A stretch of DNA of 8,695 nucleotides, from positions 1-8,695 of the forward strand of contig JAJAZG010000386.1 in assembly GCA_026785865.1 (NCBI GenBank), in the 5' to 3' direction. A program made the position numbers and the translations under genes. Origin of the DNA: Pseudanabaena sp. CAN_BIN31 (GTDB taxonomy: Bacteria; Cyanobacteriota; Cyanobacteriia; Pseudanabaenales; Pseudanabaenaceae). Below, one piece after another: positions 5,743 to 8,695 of this stretch. The notes under the pieces were generated by a model, which was not told the origin of the DNA, made no database searches, and was given only the letters and a program-made list of their open reading frames with translations. Position 1 is the first letter of the stretch. The number at the start of each line of letters is the position of its first letter.

Positions 5743-6800
5743 GAGAATAACTCTGGAGAATTGAAAATAATCGCATCAAATCTACGTTCTGGACTTAGCA
5801 GATTTTGACCGCCGCCCAAAATAATATTTTTGATTTCGTCTTTTGTAATTCTGGGAGATGTCAAGTTGACACATGACATATAGGGGTTTGTTATATTTCC
5901 TGCGGAAGCAAAAGCTTTATCATTTCTAGTATTATAAGAAAGTTTATCAATAATATCTTTATAGTCACATCTGCCATGATTACAGATATCTAAAAGCATT
6001 TTATATAGCCAAATACTTGTTCTAGTTTGGCGTGTTATTTGAGTTGCTGCATTATCATTTTTAGATACTTGTGATATAAACCAAGCAAAGGCAGCATCAC
6101 TCCACACAAAAACATCAAGACAATTCTCTGAAAGTTTTGGTGACTTTCCAATAGTCTTCCAAATTGGATGTAAAAGAAATGGAGATTGATTTTTCTCAAT
6201 ATCAATACTGATATCAGAGATACAGCCAACAATTTTTGTAATACTAACAATTACTTCTCTAGCATCTGACCAGTTCTCAATAAATACAGCACTACTTTCA
6301 ATATGTTGTCTAACTATCTCAATATTTTTGCTGACTATACTAGCTGCTAAATATACTATTGTGTCAGGTCTGACGACAATCTCAGAGCCAAATTTATCAT
6401 CACTTAAGTTGCAAGTAGTGTTATCGGGTAATGCAGTTAATTTGACTTCTAAGCCTCGTAAACATTGCCCCGTAAAACTATCTTGAATTACTAAATCAGT
6501 TCTAGGTAGAGTCCCAATCACATATTTTTGAAACGGCGTATATTGTGCTTCAAAAGCAAAATACGTGTTTATTTCATTAGGCTTAATCCCAAAAATACTG
6601 GAAATATCAATTAAATTTATCCCAAACTTTTGATTTGTGATGGATATGTAATTAGCAGCGAGTCCTTGATGATCAAGATAACAGGATAAAGCGGCTGGAA
6701 AACTTGAATTAAATTGATTTTTACCCCAAGCATCTGCTTTAGTAAAATCTCGATTTGAATTGTCCAAGCCAAATAAACTTGCTTGTGCTTCCATTAACAT
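5739..6800 (-). CDS. Type II restriction endonuclease, HindVP/HgiDI-like (predicted GRCGYC)
   Basis: The 353-residue product resembles the HindVP restriction endonuclease family: FGLDNSNRDFTKADAWGKNQFNSSFP near the N-terminus, then IKPNEINTYFAFEAQYTPFQK. A PD-(D/E)XK-type active site fits PRTDLVI (D102) with GLEVK (E118, K120); E84 may assist. VRPDTIVYLA (143-152) is a further block I associate with this family. From family knowledge, HindVP and HgiDI recognise GRCGYC, as does AcyI from the cyanobacterium Anabaena cylindrica. The specificity given here is inferred by relation, not read from the sequence. The adjacent overlapping methyltransferase gene confirms a restriction-modification pair. 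The start at 6800 (MLMEAQASLFG) competes with ATG at 6794 (MEAQASLFG); neither has a strong ribosome binding site. The gene is AT-rich, lacks HIP1, and lies 59 bases downstream of the TPR gene on the same strand. No controller (C) protein gene is seen. Confidence 0.85.
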   Translation of the reverse strand: MLMEAQASLFGLDNSNRDFTKADAWGKNQFNSSFPAALSCYLDHQGLAANYISITNQKFGINLIDISSIFGIKPNEINTYFAFEAQYTPFQKYVIGTLPRTDLVIQDSFTGQCLRGLEVKLTALPDNTTCNLSDDKFGSEIVVRPDTIVYLAASIVSKNIEIVRQHIESSAVFIENWSDAREVIVSITKIVGCISDISIDIEKNQSPFLLHPIWKTIGKSPKLSENCLDVFVWSDAAFAWFISQVSKNDNAATQITRQTRTSIWLYKMLLDICNHGRCDYKDIIDKLSYNTRNDKAFASAGNITNPYMSCVNLTSPRITKDEIKNIILGGGQNLLSPERRFDAIIFNSPELFS

Positions 6801-6859
6801 ATTCTTAACGTCACTAACTGAATGTAATGCAATTGATTCAGGCTTTACTCACAATAAAT

Positions 6860-8695
6860 TTACTGCTCAAATTGAGGGATCGCAAGAGAAACTGGTGCAA
6901 ATTCTAACTGAACTGCGGCTTGTCGAACTCTGGCTGCGAAGGCAAGCGGATCGAGGTCGAATTGCTCAAATAGTTCGCGTCCACGCAGACATCGTAATTC
7001 TGGACTTTCGGCTGCGCCGCTTACTACCCACAATACGAAATCTTTATTACTACGCGCATTTTCAATCTCGATCGCCGAAATGGCAAAAGACTCGCGATCG
7101 CTCGTAAAGCTTTTAATCACCACCGCTTCGCAAAGGTCATCTTTGGAGCATTCGAGATCATAGCCAACTAGGGACTTGTCAACCGATCGCACTAACCAGC
7201 CATCGCGCATATATTGTGCCATCACTGAAATCATTGCTAGTTTTTCAGCAGTGGTAGGATCTTGGATGGAGAAAGGAATTGGCTTTTCGACAATGCGATC
7301 AACTACGCGATCGACAAATTTCTCAACTACGCGATCGACAACCCTCTCGACTTCAACGATCTTTTCAACTTGAACAAGTCTCTCGACTTCGATAATCTTT
7401 TCGACCTCGATAATCTTTTCAACTTCCACGATCTTTTCGACAATTCTCTCAACCTCCACAATCTTCTCGATCGCGTCTTTTAAATCAGATATAGCGGCTT
7501 CTGCGTTGGAAATGGCAATTTCATTAGGCATGGGCTGAATTTCAACAATTATTTCGCTAGTTTCATCATCATTGTCATCGGTACTTGTACCAACAGCTAA
7601 CGGTGTAGCGATCGCTTCTGATGCAAGAGCTATAGTCAAAGGAGTGTTTACTACTGGCGAAAAGCCTGAAGGGGCGATCGCATAGTTACTTCTTGGTCTT
7701 GACTTAGGCAGAGAATCGATTTCAAGGGTTTCTAAAACTTCTTTAGCTTTTTTTGCCTTGTCGGGCTTACCTTGAGTTTGATAAAGGACGATCGCCTTCC
7801 GTAAATCATCACCAGAGAGAGTTTCATCGGTAATATCAGGCTGGGAATAGGTCAAGCCGCGATAGTAATAAGCATCGACATTGCTAGGCTGCAACTCGAT
7901 CGCGTGGCTAAAGTCCCGAAGCGCTTCGGGAAATTCTTTGAGAATGTAATGCGATCGCCCCCGCCGATATACTGCCAAGTCAAGTTCGGGACTAATTTCC
8001 AAAACGCGACTATAGCAAGCGATCGCCTGTTCAAAACTTTTGAGCTTGAAATAAGTATTGCCCAAAGACATATGAGCATCGGTATAGTTAGGATCAATGG
8101 CGATCGCGGCTTGAAAATCTGCCATCGCTTGCTGCAACTGCGCCAACAAAAAATTAATTTCGCCGCGCTTGTAATAGGCAAGCCTCGCCTTATCAGGACG
8201 CATAGAAATCGCTTTGCCATAGTCCCCCACAGCCTTAGCATATTCCCGCAAATTCACATGGGCATCGCCTAAGCCCAAATAAGCCTTAATAAACTCGGGA
8301 TTGAGTTTCAGTGCTTGGCGAAATGACTCCAGCGCATCCTGCGGAAATCCCTGCTGAATATCTTCTAAGCCCCATCGGTAATAGACATCAACGAGACTAA
8401 TCCCCTTCCCTGCTCGAAAAGCCTTTTGAGTTTGACGCTCCCACTCGCGATCGAGCATTCGCACATATTCTTCCCGAAAAACTCCAGCGTCAGTCTGTGG
8501 CTCAAGGGGCATCCCCTGAAAATGGGGCAACTGCCGTAAATAATCAGTTCTGAGTGGTTCATCAAAAGTCACGCAAGCATCCCAAGCCACCCATACCCGA
8601 AAGTTATTTGCCTGTGAGTCAGTATCATAGGCTTCGCTGAGTTCGCGATAACGCGCCGATCGCTGCTTGAGTTGATATTCGCGATCGGCAGGAAC
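6860..8695 (-). CDS. TPR protein with EVEKI-type repeat and NOV_C/DUF3883-like C-terminus, partial
   Basis: The frame is open to the right edge, so the true start lies beyond 8695; 611 residues are visible. A start at GTG 8590 is unlikely because coding sequence continues upstream (YRELSEAYDTDSQANNFRVW). About six tetratricopeptide repeats lie between roughly 8400 and 7780, for example DALESFRQALKLNPEFIKAY and EALRDFSHAIELQPSNVDAY. TPRs form a helical surface for protein partners. A low-complexity acidic linker follows, then a hexapeptide repeat (7283-7468). The last part (about 7210-6970) reads DGWLVRSV, GYDLEC, AVVIKSF, EIENARSNKDFVLWVVSG, like the NOV_C/DUF3883 domain, often found with helicases and restriction-related proteins. 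The usual E of the IEVK motif appears as V (VVIK), so nuclease activity is doubtful. No signal peptide or membrane segment is visible. Six HIP1 octamers suggest an old resident gene. Function is unknown; a scaffold role is inference. Confidence 0.85.
   Translation of the reverse strand, partial: VPADREYQLKQRSARYRELSEAYDTDSQANNFRVWVAWDACVTFDEPLRTDYLRQLPHFQGMPLEPQTDAGVFREEYVRMLDREWERQTQKAFRAGKGISLVDVYYRWGLEDIQQGFPQDALESFRQALKLNPEFIKAYLGLGDAHVNLREYAKAVGDYGKAISMRPDKARLAYYKRGEINFLLAQLQQAMADFQAAIAIDPNYTDAHMSLGNTYFKLKSFEQAIACYSRVLEISPELDLAVYRRGRSHYILKEFPEALRDFSHAIELQPSNVDAYYYRGLTYSQPDITDETLSGDDLRKAIVLYQTQGKPDKAKKAKEVLETLEIDSLPKSRPRSNYAIAPSGFSPVVNTPLTIALASEAIATPLAVGTSTDDNDDETSEIIVEIQPMPNEIAISNAEAAISDLKDAIEKIVEVERIVEKIVEVEKIIEVEKIIEVERLVQVEKIVEVERVVDRVVEKFVDRVVDRIVEKPIPFSIQDPTTAEKLAMISVMAQYMRDGWLVRSVDKSLVGYDLECSKDDLCEAVVIKSFTSDRESFAISAIEIENARSNKDFVLWVVSGAAESPELRCLRGRELFEQFDLDPLAFAARVRQAAVQLEFAPVSLAIPQFEQ
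7283..7468 (-). repeat. Coding hexapeptide repeat (EVEKII/EVERVV type)
   Basis: About 62 codons of the TPR gene encode a run of valine/isoleucine alternating with glutamate, lysine and arginine, in units of six such as VEVEKI, IEVEKI, IEVERL, VQVEKI and VEVERV. It ends in VDRVVEKF and VDRVVDRI. At DNA level the plus strand shows an 18-base period built on variants of TCGACCTCGATAATCTTT, plus two copies of CTACGCGATCGACAA near 7303 and 7326. The six-residue period does not fit a canonical heptad coiled coil; an extended strand or a stiff helix is possible. Such near-identical units can expand or contract by slippage. Confidence 0.7.
7914..7931. repeat. Perfect 18-bp palindrome inside the TPR gene
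   Basis: TCCCGAAGCGCTTCGGGA equals its own reverse complement. It lies within coding sequence for a TPR helix (FPEALRDF), and all its codons are ordinary for such a helix, so the symmetry may be partly chance. It could form a stable hairpin in mRNA or a site for a dimeric protein; nothing else supports a role. Confidence 0.4.

Noticed and set aside
6801..6859. Promoter between the TPR gene and the endonuclease gene
   Set aside because: TTGCAT and TTAAGA boxes can be picked on the minus strand, but the second lies almost against the ATG; not strong enough to list.
6760..7107. Plus-strand frame of 115 codons spanning the endonuclease start and the TPR gene end
   Set aside because: It overlaps two well-supported minus-strand genes and has no recognisable product.
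7176..7483. Plus-strand repeat-rich frames opposite the hexapeptide repeat
   Set aside because: Low-complexity antisense reading of the repeat DNA; not independent genes.

Overview
The window looks like chromosome from a cyanobacterium. The octamer GCGATCGC (HIP1) occurs 14 times by my eye count, and an NDH-2 type dehydrogenase tail and a large M1 aminopeptidase with HEAT repeats are typical company. A Pseudanabaena-like filamentous cyanobacterium is my best guess, but genus is inference only.

Left part (1-1328, + strand): the C-terminal end of a type II NAD(P)H dehydrogenase is followed by the wreck of an exopolysaccharide tyrosine kinase gene (Wzc/BY-kinase family). Only the second membrane segment with its juxtamembrane linker, and the Walker B to C-terminal end of the kinase domain, remain. 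Between the two remnants, where the ATP-binding half of the kinase should be, sits a roughly 97-bp element with 15-bp imperfect terminal inverted repeats and a strong internal hairpin. A perfect 26-bp palindrome (1301-1326) closes this unit and also serves the convergent gene to its right.

Middle (1329-3968, - strand): a complete M1 zinc aminopeptidase with all catalytic motifs, a HEAT-repeat region and a charged C-terminal helix. Divergent from it is a small PIN/NYN-like putative ribonuclease gene (4196-4801, + strand), AT-rich and free of HIP1.

Centre right (4843-6800, - strand): a two-gene type II restriction-modification system. A HindVP/HgiDI-like endonuclease is followed, with an ATGA stop/start overlap, by an m5C DNA methyltransferase. 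Family membership suggests GRCGYC as target; I found no GRCGYC site anywhere in the 8.7 kb. The PIN and restriction genes form an AT-rich, HIP1-poor block between two HIP1-rich housekeeping-like genes, which suggests acquisition by transfer.

Right part (6860-8695, - strand): a long TPR protein, open at the window edge. About six TPR units are followed by an unusual hexapeptide repeat of the EVEKII type and a C-terminal domain resembling NOV_C/DUF3883, whose nuclease-like acidic residue appears replaced. It lies on the same strand 59 bp upstream of the endonuclease, so read-through into the restriction genes is possible. I see no tRNA, rRNA, CRISPR array or complete transposon.
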